Shown: one piece after another, positions 33,150 to 45,300 of the stretch
How the letters are laid out: every line of letters starts with the position of its first letter
How positions within the stretch are numbered: position 1 is the stretch's first letter
Assembly: GCF_037975245.1 (NCBI RefSeq)
Contig: NC_092569.1
Coordinates: 37,136,168-37,200,167, forward strand
Reading direction: 5' to 3'
DNA from: Apostichopus japonicus
Taxonomy: Eukaryota; Echinodermata; Holothuroidea; Aspidochirotida; Stichopodidae
DNA: 64,000 nt
Notes under the pieces: model-generated
What the model was told of the DNA's origin: nothing
The model's input: the letters and a program-made list of their open reading frames with translations, nothing else
Database searches by the model: none
Translations under genes and position numbers: made by a program

Positions 33150-34167
33150 CGTATGGAAAGCCGTTTTAATATTTAATAAGGAATTTCAGATATCTCGAAA
33201 TAATTTCAGATATCTCAAATTAAATTACAGATATCTCCAATTTATTTAAGATATCTACAAATAATTGCAGATATTTTAAAATCAATTTCAGATATCTCGA
33301 AATACCAGGGAATTTCAGATATCTGAAATTGAATTCGAGATATCTCGAATTCAATTTCAGATATCTCGAATTCAATTTCGGATATCTCGAATTCAATTTC
33401 AGATATCTGAAATAGAATTTTGGATATCTCGAATTCAATTTCAGATATCTCGAATTTAATTTCAGATATCTGAAATAAAATTTCAGATATCTGAAATAAA
33501 ATTTCAGATATCTCGAATTCATTTTCAGATATCTCGAATTCAATTTCAGATATCTCGAATTCAATTTCAGATATCTCGAAATAGAATTTTAGATATCTCG
33601 AATTCAATTTCAGATATCTCGAATTCAATTACAGATATCTGAAATTTCCCAATTAAATGTTTAAATGTTTAAAAATTAAACGGCTTTCCATACGTGCCAT
33701 TTTAACATTTAATCGGAAATTTATGCATATGCATTTCAGATATCTTGAATTCAATTGCAGATATCTCGAATTCAATTTCAGATATCTCGAATTAGAATTG
33801 CAGATATCTTGAATTCAATTTCAGATATCTCGAATTCAATTTCAGATATCTCGAATTAAATTTAAGATATCTGAAATAGAATTTCAGATATCTCGAATTG
33901 AATTTCGGATATCTCGAATTGAATTTCAGATATCTCGAATTGAATTTCAGATATTTGAATTAGAATTTCAGATATCTCGAAATCTATTTTAGATATCTCG
34001 AATTCAATTTCAGATATCTCGAATTCAATTTCAGATATCTGAATTAGAATTTCAGATATCTCGAAATCTATTTAAGATATCTCGAATTCAATTTCAGATA
34101 TCTGAAATAAGAAACAATTTCAGATATCTAAAATTTCCGATTAAATGTTAAAATGGCTTTCCATACG
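33150..34167. mobile_element. Two joined elements made of a palindromic AGATATCT array
   Basis: About 40 units of 22-26 bp, each with AGATATCT between AATTTC and GAATTC/GAAATT words, in both orientations. The block begins CGTATGGAAAGCC (33150) and ends GGCTTTCCATACG (34167); the same inverted end occurs at 33682-33694, followed by a second start at 33695. Each half thus has an A/T-rich terminal repeat plus palindromic core. Confidence 0.75.
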
Positions 34168-35143
34168 CCCGGCCGCTATATTGGTAGAGGTTTCTAGTAC
34201 GGATGTGAAGACACCCTTAGCATCTGTTCAGCAATAACTTTCACAATGAGCTGGAACAATCTTGGGATTAGACTAATATTGGTAGATACCGAAATGAAGT
34301 AACAAACTAGCTGTACATCCATAACGGGGGCAGGCAATTTCTTTCCCAATATATATCGCCAATGATCTCGCCTTAGGAGGCCCATTTCCTTGTATTTAAA
34401 ATTGTTTGGCTACAGAGCATGTATCTTTCTAATCCATCATCAGCTCCACGGCCCATCATCAGCGTCTCTCTGTTTTTTCTTTTTTTTTACAGATCGAGGG
34501 CAAGTAACAGACGTTCCGAAATGGCTTGGGTAGAAACACCAAAACGTACCGGTCATCGCCCAACCCCTTTGGTTAACCAGGACTGTGTTCACAGTATGAC
34601 TTATGTTCCCGGTGTTAGTTCGTCCAATATAAAGTATCTGATACAACTATTCTCAGACCTCAGTACTTGGTGAAACCGACGAAGATAATTCCATAGTACG
34701 TGTCAGTACCATACAGAGGTTTTGACTGCTGCAAAAGTTCCCACGAGTGAAAGACTAGTTTCTATGAGTCACACTTTAGATCTAGGTATTATCATCATAT
34801 TGACCCGGAAAAAAATCTGCAGCTCAAAATGGATGTATAGTGAAGGAGGTATTATGAAATATCACATATTAGAGGGTGTCTATTGTGGGGAGGGGCTCCG
34901 TCCCTTGATGTGACGAATATAATTTGAGGTTATTGTTATAAGTGACAAGCACTTGTCTTGCCAAACAGTGAAACTCTAAACGTACTTTGCTTTACGATGC
35001 GATACTGCTTACCGTTTTATTTAAATTCCATCTTGAACAATATGATCAGGATAAGATTAACCTAACCATAGAATGAAAAGACACATACACACACAATTGC
35101 ACAAATCTTTTAGTCCAAAATAAATGTTGTAACAAAAATTCAC
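34168..35143. other. No supported gene
   Basis: An acceptor-like TTTTTTTTTACAG at 34482 is followed by broken frames (PKWLG, TSVLGETDEDNSIVR) that may be an old retroelement or pseudogene scrap. Not identified. Confidence 0.3.
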
Positions 35144-35356
35144 TCAATATCGATATGGAGGAATAGACTGGATTCCAAAACTAAGATCCTTGAAACTGAA
35201 GTAAAAAATTTCTACTTGGTTATTTGATTTCTGCTGCTTCTTCTGATCATCGCTTGTTCTTGTTTGACAGAACCTCGTCTTGTGATCAACAGGTATTGAA
35301 TGTCCTGCTACCACTAACCACTCACTCTCCTCCTTACCACTCCATGGTGCAACCAT
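35144..35356 (-). CDS. Weak candidate terminal exon, unrecognised
   Basis: 70 open codons to a stop, with SEWLVVAGHSIPVDHKTRF and a C terminus FYFSFKDLSFGIQSI. Its 5' part is the unit of the adjacent 88-bp array. No family recognised and no defined acceptor. Confidence 0.2.
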   Translation of the reverse strand: MVAPWSGKEESEWLVVAGHSIPVDHKTRFCQTRTSDDQKKQQKSNNQVEIFYFSFKDLSFGIQSIPPYRY

Positions 35357-36530
35357 TCCCCACCTCAGTCTGACCTCATGTTATGAATGTCTTGCTACCT
35401 CTACCCACTCACTCTGCTCCTTACCACTCCATGGTGCAACCATTCCCCACCTCAGTCTGACCTCATATTATGAATGTCTTGCTACCACTAACCACTCACT
35501 CTGCTCCTTACCACTCCATGGTGCAACCATTCCCCACCTCAGTCTGACCTCATATTATGAATGTCTTCCTACCACTAACCACTCACTCTCCTCCTTACCA
35601 CTCCATGGTGCAACCATTCCCCACCTCATTCTGACCTCATGTTATGAATGTCCTGCTACCTCTACCCACTCACTCTGCTCCTTACCACTCCATGGTGCAA
35701 CCATTCCCCACCTCAGTCTGACCTCATATTATGAATGTCTTGCTACCACTAACCACTCACTCTGCTCCTTACCACTCCATGGTGCAACCGTTCCCCACCT
35801 CATTCTGACCTCATGTTATGAATGTCCTGCTACCTCTACCCACTCACTCTGCTCCTTACCACTCCATGGTGCAACCATTCCCCACCTCAGTCTGACCTCA
35901 TATTATGAATGTCCTGCTACCACTAACCACTCACTCTCCTCCTTACCACTCCATGGTGCAACCATTCCCCACCTCAGTCTGACCTCATGTTATGAATGTC
36001 TTGCTACCTCTACCCACTCACTCTGCTCCTTACCACTCCATGGTGCAACCATTCCCCACCTCAGTCTGACCTCATATTATGAATGCCCTGCTACCACTAA
36101 CCACTCACTCTCCTCCTTACCACTCCATGGTGCAACCGTCCCCACCTCAGTCTGACCTCATGTTATGAATGTCCTGCTACCACTAGCCACTCACTCTGCT
36201 CCTTACCACTCCATGGTGCAACCATTCCCCACCTCAGTCTGACCTCATGTTATGAATGTCCTGCTACCTCTACCCACTCACTCTGCTCCTTACCACTCCA
36301 TGGTGCAACCATTCCCCACCTCAGTCTGACCTCATGTTATGAATGTCCTGCTACCTCTACCCACTCACTCTGCTCCTTACCACTCCATGGTGCAACCATT
36401 CCCCACCTCAGTCTGACCTCATGTTATGAATGTCCTGCTACCACTAACCACTCACTCTGCTCCTTACCACTCCATGGTGCAACCATTCCCCACCTAAGTC
36501 TGACCTCAGTTTCTTAACATCCTGCTACCA
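35290..36530. repeat. 88-bp minisatellite, about 14 copies
   Basis: Units contain CTTACCACTCCATGGTGCAA; the minus strand therefore has GTGGTAAGGAG, a splice-donor-like word, in every copy. Variation is mainly TCTGCTCC/TCTCCTCC and CATATTAT/CATGTTAT. Confidence 0.92.
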
Positions 36531-37455
36531 CTTGCCACTCAAGAAATAAAAGAAATAATGTGAAGGACATTCTGGTATCTTTGAGAGTGACCTGTATTTT
36601 TGGGAACGTCAACAGATGGAATGGCTAATTAGGTTGTTTAAGATAACTGAGAGGAAGACAAGCAATTAATAAAGTAGATATTATGTATTTAAGATGGCTA
36701 CTAGATTACAAATTCTCAATACCTCTTTTATGTAAAGAGTGCATAGAAATAAGATATCTAAGGATTGCCAAAGTCAATGTCTCAACATTTTGGGGAAATG
36801 AAAATAATAAAACAAGAAAACAAAAATTCCTTCACAACAGGCAAGATTCTGAATCTCCCTTGTACATCTTCTTACAGTGAAACCACCTTCATTTCTTGAC
36901 ATTCAATCATTTGCTTAGAAACCTCCATTTCGCTGGTTTCTAAAACTGAGTCCAACATTTGAGTGAATAATGGTCATGTGTTAATGGTAGATGATCATTA
37001 ACAAACCACTGATACATTCCACAGGTCTGATTCCTATCATGCTTAATATACTTTCTTCTTCAAAAGTCATTCGAGATCACCCAAGTTCAAAGTCTAAAAA
37101 TCTAGAAAAGTATTTACTTCATAAGCAAAGCTTGAATGAACTTCATACATAGTATGTGCATCAAATGTAGTGCTAGAACCCTACTTTTCTTCATAGGGGT
37201 CAAAGGTCATTTAAGGTCATCAGAGGCCACTTCTGCAACATATTTCACTCTATACCTTTCAAGCAAAGCTTCTATGAACTTCCATGAACAAATTTGTTGT
37301 TTTTTTGAAGAGATCCAAGGCCATTTGAGTTCACAGGTGGTCAAAATCTGAGAACTTTGTAAACTTGACAACTTCATAGGTAAAGCCTGAATGAACTTCA
37401 TACATGGTGTATGCATCAAGCATAGTAACAGGTCTCTTTAGTTTTCATATAGGCA
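36531..37455. repeat. Diverged dispersed repeat, about 130-bp units
   Basis: AAGCTTGAATGAACTTCATA-like words at 37125, 37264 and 37383 and GGTCAAAGGTCATTTAAGG near 37198 mark three diverged units. 36540-37100 holds nothing I can identify. Confidence 0.4.
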
Positions 37456-40020
37456 GGTTATTACAGGTTAGGGACAATATACCTCCTACAGATATATCCC
37501 CATCCTACTGTAGGTGGACCATGTACCTCATTACAGACATATCTCCAATCTAGGTGGACCATGTACCTCATACAGATATATCCCCATCATACTGTAGGTG
37601 GACCATGTACCTCATACAGACATATCTCCATCATACTGTAGGTGGACCATGTACCTCATACAGATATATCCCCATCATACTGTAGGTGGACCATGTACCT
37701 CATACAGACATATCTCCATCCTACTGTAGGTGGACCATGTACCTCATTACAGACATATCTCCATCCTACTGTAGGTGGATAATATACCTCATACAGATAT
37801 ATCCCCATCATACTGTAGGTGGACCATGTACCTCATACAGACATATCTCCAACCTAGGTGGATAATATACCTCATACAGATATATCCCCATCATACTGTA
37901 GGTGGACCATGTACCTCATTACAGACATATCTCCATCCTACTGTAGGTGGACCATGTACCTCATTACAGACATATCTCCATCCTACTGTAGGTGGACCAT
38001 GTACCTCATTACAGACATATCTCCATCCTACTGTAGGTGGACCATGTACCTCATACAGATATATCCCCATCATACTGTAGGTGGACCATGTACCTCATAC
38101 AGATATATCCCCATCATACTGTAGGTGGACCATGTACCTCATTACAGACATATCTCCATCCTACTGTAGGTGGACCATGTACCTCATTACAGACATATCT
38201 CCATCCTACTGTAGGTGGACCATGTACCTCATTACAGACATATCTCCATCCTACTGTAGGTGGACCATGTACCTCATTACAGACATATCTCCATCCTACT
38301 GTAGGTGGACCATGTACCTCCTACAGACATATCTCCATCCTACTGTAGGTGGACCATGTACCTCATACAGACATATCTCCATCCTACTGTAGGTGGACCA
38401 TATACCTCATTACAGACATATCTCCATCCTACTGTAGGTGGACCATGTACCTCATACAGACATATCTCCATCCTACTGTAGGTGGACCATGTACCTCATA
38501 CAGACATATCTCCATCCTACTGTAGGTGGACCATGTACCTCCTACAGACATATCTCCAATCTAGGTGGATAATATACCTCATACAGATATATCCCCATCA
38601 TACTGTAGGTGGACCATGTACCTCATACAGATATATCCCCATCATACTGTAGGTGGACCATGTACCTCATACAGACATATCTCCATCCTACTGTAGGTGG
38701 ACCATGTACCTCATACAGACATATCTCCATCCTACTGTAGGTGGATAATATACCTCATACAGACATATCTCCATCATACTGTAGGTGGACCATGTACCTC
38801 ATTACAGACATATCTCCATCCTACTGTAGGTGGACCATGTACCTCATTGCAGACATATCTCCATCATACTGTAGGTGGACCATGTACCTCATTACAGACA
38901 TATCTCCAACCTAGGTGGATAATATACCTCATACAGATATATCTCCATCCTACTGTAGGTGGACCATGTACCTCATTACAGACATATCTCCATCATACTG
39001 TAGGTGGACCATGTACCTCATACAGACATATCTCCATCCTACTGTAGGTGGACCATGTACCTCATTACAGACATATCTCCAATCTAGGTGGATAATATAC
39101 CTCATACAGATATATCTCCATCCTACTGTAGGTGGACCATGTACCTCATTACAGACATATCTCCATCCTACTGTAGGTGGACCATGTACCTCATTACAGA
39201 CATATCTCCATCATACTGTAGGTGGACCATGTACCTCATACAGACATATCTCCATCCTACTGTAGGTGGACCATGTACCTCATTACAGACATATCTCCAA
39301 TCTAGGTGGATAATATACCTCATACAGATATATCCCCATCATACTGTAGGTGGACCATGTACCTCATTACAGATATATCTCCAATCTAGGTGGATAATAT
39401 ACCTCATACAGATATATCTCCATCATACTGTAGGTGGACCATGTACCTCATACAGACATATCTCCATCCTACTGTAGGTGGACCATGTACCTCATTACAG
39501 ACATATCCCCATCATACTGTAGGTGGACCATGTACCTCATACAGACATATCTCCATCCTACTGTAGGTGGATAATATACCTCATACAGATATATCTCCAT
39601 CCTACTGTAGGTGGACCATGTACCTCATTACAGACATATCTCCATCCTACTGTAGGTGGACCATGTACCTCATTACAGACATATCCCCATCATACTGTAG
39701 GTGGACCATGTACCTCATTACAGACATATCTCCATCATACTGTAGGTGGATAATATACCTCATACAGATATATCTCCATCATACTGTAGGTGGACCATGT
39801 ACCTCATACAGACATATCTCCATCCTACTGTAGGTGGATAATATACCTCATACAGATATATCTCCATCCTACTGTAGGTGGACCATGTACCTCATTACAG
39901 ACATATCTCCATCCTACTGTAGGTGGACCATGTACCTCATTACAGACATATCTCCATCCTACTGTAGGTGGACCATGTACCTCATTACAGACATATCTCC
40001 AATCTAGGTGGACCATGTAC
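37456..40020. repeat. 44-45-bp minisatellite, nearly 60 copies
   Basis: Units of GTAGGTGGACCATGTACCTC plus CATACAGA or CATTACAGA and a CATATCTCC segment. Some units lack ATCCTACTG and read CCAATCTAGG, spaced irregularly. Confidence 0.95.
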
Positions 40021-40635
40021 TGTAATACTGTAATAGCTAGTAAAGGTTTTTAAAAGTAAGCCCAGGGATAAAGCCCTCAAATAATTAAGGCTGTCTGGAC
40101 ACAGTGAATCTGTGATGTCACAACCATATTCATGTTAAATATGTGGAGGCGGGTGGTAAGTTTGAAATGTCATTTTCTCAACACGTAAATCAGATATGTA
40201 TATGCTTTGGTGATGTGGGTATTTTCTGGACCATTCTTTAAACAGTGATATTCTAAGTTTCCTTCTTACTAAAGGAACAGGCTACAACTATTCACTTGTA
40301 TAATAAATGTTTGAACTATTGACCTTTAAAGCAGATATTTCAGGTATTTTGAGTTTTAAGATGATATCGCTGCTCAAACCATACAACAGTTGCTTCATCA
40401 GCCTTCACTGGTGAAGTTTCATTCCAAACAATGAGGTCGGAATTATTGAACTTTTGCTTTAAGATGTGGTTAATACTGTATTACATGATATATTGCATGT
40501 ACATGATACATTGGTTTAAGGTACTAGATTATCCATTGCCCTGAACCATGTCAATGTGATCCTACATCATGGTATTGTGTACACATCTGCAGTAGCCAAA
40601 ACAGATCCAGTGGCCAACTTTGTTTTAACACATCT
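40021..40635. other. No gene seen between arrays
   Basis: Unique-looking AT-rich spacer. Confidence 0.4.
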
Positions 40636-41818
40636 TTACAGCCACCTCATGTACAAACCATGAAGTCCTATATGCCCCTATCAGCCACCTCATGTACAAA
40701 CCATGAAGTCCTATATGCCCCTACCAGCCACCTCATGTACAAACCATGAAGTCCTATATGCCCCTACCAGCCACCTCATGTACAAACCATGAAGTCCTAT
40801 ATGCCCCTACCAGCCACCTCATGTACAAACCATGAAGTCCTATATGCCCCTACCTGCCACCTCATGTACAAACCATGAAGTCCTATATGCCCCTACCAGC
40901 CACCTCATGTACAAACCATGAAGTCCTATATGCCCCTACCTGCCACCTCATGTACAAAGCATGAAGTCCTATATGCCCCTACCTGCCACCTCATGTACAA
41001 ACCATGAAGTCCTACATGCCCCTACCTGCCACCTCATGTACAAACCATGAAGTCCTATATGCCCCTACCAGCCACCTCATGTACAAACCATGAAGTCCAA
41101 TATACCCCTACCAGCCACCTCATGTACAAACCATGAAGTCCTATATGCCCCTTCCTGCCACCTCATGTACAAACCATGAAGTCCTATATGCCCCTACCTG
41201 CCACCTCATGTACAAACCATGAAGTCCTATATGCCCCTACCTGCCACCTCATGTACAAACCATGAAGTCATATATGCCCCTACCAGGCACCTCATGTACA
41301 AACCATGAAGTCCTATATGCCCCTACCAGACACCTCATGTACAAACCATGAAGTCCTATATGCCCCTGCTGCCCACCTCATGTACAAACCATGAAGTCCT
41401 ATATGCCCCTACCAGCCACCTCATGTACAAACCATGAAGTCCTATATGCCCCTACCTGCCACCTCATGTACAAACCATGAAGTCCTATATGCCCCTGCTA
41501 CCCACCTCATGTACAAACCATGAAGTCCTATATGTCCCTGCTACCCACCTCATGTACAAACCATGAAGTCCTATATGCCCCTACCTGCCACCTCATGTAC
41601 AAACCATGAAGTCCTATATGCCCCTGCTACCCACCTCATGTACAAACCATGAAGTCCTATATGCCCCTGCTACCCACCTCATGTACAAACCATGAAGTCC
41701 TATATGCCCCTACCAGCCACCTCATGTACAAACCATGAAGTCCTATATGCCCCTACCAGGCACCTCATGTACAAACCATGAAGTCCTATATGCCCCTGCT
41801 GCCCACCTCATGTACAAA
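40636..41818. repeat. 43-bp minisatellite, about 27 copies
   Basis: Units of CACCTCATGTACAAACCATG, AAGTCCTATATGCCCC and a variable TACCAGC/TACCTGC/TGCTACC end. The array stops 60 bp before a candidate DSCC1 poly(A) signal. Confidence 0.95.
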
Positions 41819-42211
41819 CTCTGTACATTTGACCCTTCCTATTCTTTAAGCATGTACATCATCCTAGTCTCCTTCACCTTTATTATTATTATGTCAAACA
41901 TATCACATGTCTGTACTTGACCAATCATCATCCTCAGATTGTCTTATATATGTCTGCAGCTCACAGACTAATGGAAGCTAGTCAGTTCAATTCATTGTTC
42001 TCTGCCAATGGCTCCTTATCAGATTTCTGTACATCCCGTGGCACTGACATAGCTTGGTCTGCTGAATTCAATCAAATCTTCTCTTTTCCTTCCATCCCAT
42101 GTACTACTGGAAGCAAGTCCACTGATTTCTTTCTTCCCTCCTTAAGACTCCCAAACACATCCACTACTAGAATTGAATCCTTTGAACTCTTTGTATTCTT
42201 CATGAACCAAG

Positions 42212-42323
42212 TCAAGTCACAGGCCTTTTACTGTTATACTCCCTTATACCTTCTGGACCAGTGGAAGTTCTTGCATATTTCTGCAGCAATGCTCCAATCT
42301 TTAATTTATCTTCTGCTAAATTT
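42212..42323 (-). CDS. DSCC1: DSCC1 terminal exon and stop
   Basis: 112 nt ending in TGA at 42214-42212. Starts after TCTTTTTCAG; encodes NLAEDKLKIGALLQKYA and the conserved C-terminal REYNSKRPVT. The + strand frame open across it is an antisense shadow. Confidence 0.9.
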
Positions 42324-45300
42324 CTGAAAAAGAAATATCCATCTGGTTGAACACAAACATTAAATCATAACTTTCAAGTTTAAACACATAAATTTAGAAG
42401 AAAAATCAGTCAAACATTGCTATAGAAAGAAGGAATATAATGGAATAACTACATTCATGAACGAGGTACGGTTGACTAACCCTACATGCAACAGTCCCAG
42501 ATTACTTACTCAATGCAGCGATAATATGAAGTGGTATAATGCCATGTAATGTACAAATGAAAACCAAAGAATCCCAGATTACTTACTCAATGTAGGGATA
42601 AATGAAGGAATCCCAGATTACTTACTCAATGTAGGGATAAATGAAGGAATCCCAGATTACTTACTCAATGTAGGGATAAATGAAGGGATCCCAGATTACT
42701 TACTCAATGTAGGGATAAATGAAGGAATCCCAGATTACTTACTCAATGTAGGGATAAATGAAGGAATCCCAGATTACTTACTCAATGTAGGGATAAATGA
42801 AGGAATCCCAGATTACTTACTCAATGTAGGGATAAATGAAGGAATCCCAGATTACTTACTCAATGTAGGGATAAATAAAGGAATCCCAGATTACTTACTC
42901 AATGTAGGGATAAATGAAGGAATCCCAGATTACTTACTCAATGTAGGGGTAAATGAAGGAATCCCAGATTACTTACTCAATGTAGGGATAAATGAAGGAA
43001 TCCCAGATTACTTATTCAATGTAGGGATAAATGAAGGAATCCCAGATTACTTACTCAATGTAGGGATAAATGTCATCCATTGTCCAGCGATCCTTGATCT
43101 TAAATAAATAGTTGAACCTGTGAGATGACAAACATATTTGTCTCTTTTATTTTGCTTCATTATTATGCAAAGCCAGCAAGCATGTGTCATATGTCCCATT
43201 ATAAATGAACAAGTACTTGGAGTGCACACAGAAATACATGAAAGAGACTGATGGCACATGATTAAATGATTAAAGGGCACCAGCTTTCTGTTTAATGTTT
43301 CTTAGAATGTACTTAGAATTAATCCTCTGATACCAAAGCTTCAGGTGCTAGAGATTACAAGATACAATGGGAAGCTATTTTCCTGCTATCTTACAGACTA
43401 GTTGACTGACACTTTAAGTAGGTGAATAAAAAATGTACTGCTAGCACTATCAAACATTCAACTGATGCATTGTTGCCATCAGTAAGGGGTTTTTCAAGCC
43501 CTGTTAACCTATAATTTCACAAAAACTATCAACTATTAAAAGCTCTGCAGACTGTAAGCCATTTACCACTAAATTCATATGAAATATCTTTGGAAGGTTA
43601 ATAAATATAAACTAGAGCACCAATGGTGCAGAAGCTCATACCTTTTCGAGCTTAAAAATGTAGGGCCCACAAAACTTTATGGCCCACCAAATTTCAGGCC
43701 ATTTTCAGATTCCACCAATTTTGGGCCCATGAGGGATAACCCCCCCCCCCTCCGTTAGCAGAATACTGGCCACACACCACTGGCTATAATTCCTATTTTC
43801 CCCCTTTAAATCCTGTTTTACCCACTCTCTCAAACAATACCACTGACCTACCCTTTTAAACTTTCTCCCCTCTACCTGAGCAGACCTGAATCACTCCTTG
43901 CCAAAATTTTGGTTGGCTGCCTACATATCCCAGGCTCAAAGACTTCTAAGAATCGGCAAGTGCTGATTGGCTATTGGGCTCTCATGCTTACAGTTCAACA
44001 GTTAATAACAACTCCCAGTCCTGCTTTAATTCCACTAACAGCCTCTGCAGAGCTTAACCACAAATGTAAACAAACACTGCAGAGACTGGGAGACAAATTA
44101 AAGGAGCTTCGGCAAAAGGTGAAGGCTCAGATTTTTTTAAACAATGGGGATTAATTGTAATTAATTAACTTTTGATCAAAAATTATTAGGCATCATCTTA
44201 TTCATACACAATCCAACAATCATCAGTTCAACTTTGAATATGATCCATCAAAATCTTGAGGAGATTGAGATATTCGAAAATATTACAAAGAATGACCCCT
44301 GATGACCCCCTAAATGACATTTGACCTCAATTTTCCGAACACCCCTCATAACCCTCATCCCGAGGAACGTTGTGACCAAGTTTAATTATAACTGGCCATA
44401 CACTGTATGAACAGGAGCAATTTGAAAATATAGGGCCGAGGCCTGGGCCACAAAAGACCCCTAGTTGATCTTTGATCTCAAATTCATGAACACCCTGAAG
44501 GTAAAACTTCCATAGTACTATCGTGACAAACCCTCAACATTGTACCATGGAATCTGTAGGAGAAGAAGCATTTTGCGTATTTCTACAAAATGGCCCATTA
44601 CGTCCCACAGGTGACCTTTGACCCCAAATTTCGGACCATCTCTGATGGCCCTATACCCAATGATCCTTGCGTCCAAGTTTCATGAAATTCCATCAAACAC
44701 TGTGTGAGTGGGAGCGGTTTTACCAATTGTTGACGGATAGAGTGATAGACGCCGCACTGTAACAATAGCTCACACCAGCATGAGCTAAAAACTACATTGG
44801 GCCAATCAATTTGAAACAACCAACATCTATGTCTCAAACAGTTTGTGGTGAATGAAATGTTTACAAAATATTCAACTAAGTTCTTTGTTATCTTTCACTG
44901 ACTAAAGCCTTTATGCCCATTCACTCCAAAAATTAGAATAGCTTTGCAATTAAATACTTTGCAGCCAGAACAAAGGATAAAAGAAAAAAAAATTCCTCCT
45001 CCACTCACCTTTCTCTTTCATTTTCTGGAAGCGATGTTGCTTTGAAAAGGGAAACCACTTGCGGTTTGCTTGCTCGATCAACGAGGGCCAGGCCCTGAGA
45101 ATCAGAAAATCAGATCAATTCATACAGCCTTGACTAGGTACCTTCATGACTAATGTTATGCATGAAGAATTCTACCCTGACTGGATATCTACACTGAATG
45201 GATATCTCTGAGTGGATATCTACACTGACTGGATATCTACACTGAGTGGATATCTACACTGAATGGATATACACTGAGTGGATATCCACACTGAATGGGT

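Noticed and set aside
33220-33628. Minus-strand repeat protein (NSRYLK / EFEISEI)
   Set aside because: Pure translation of the palindromic AGATATCT array; several frames are open at once.
37775-40053. Series of + strand frames reading GGPCTSLQTYLHPTV
   Set aside because: By-products of the 44-45-bp minisatellite; they shift frame with each short unit.
41917-42327. 136-codon + strand gene
   Set aside because: It is the antisense of the DSCC1 terminal exon, whose minus-strand reading has a splice acceptor, homology and a stop.
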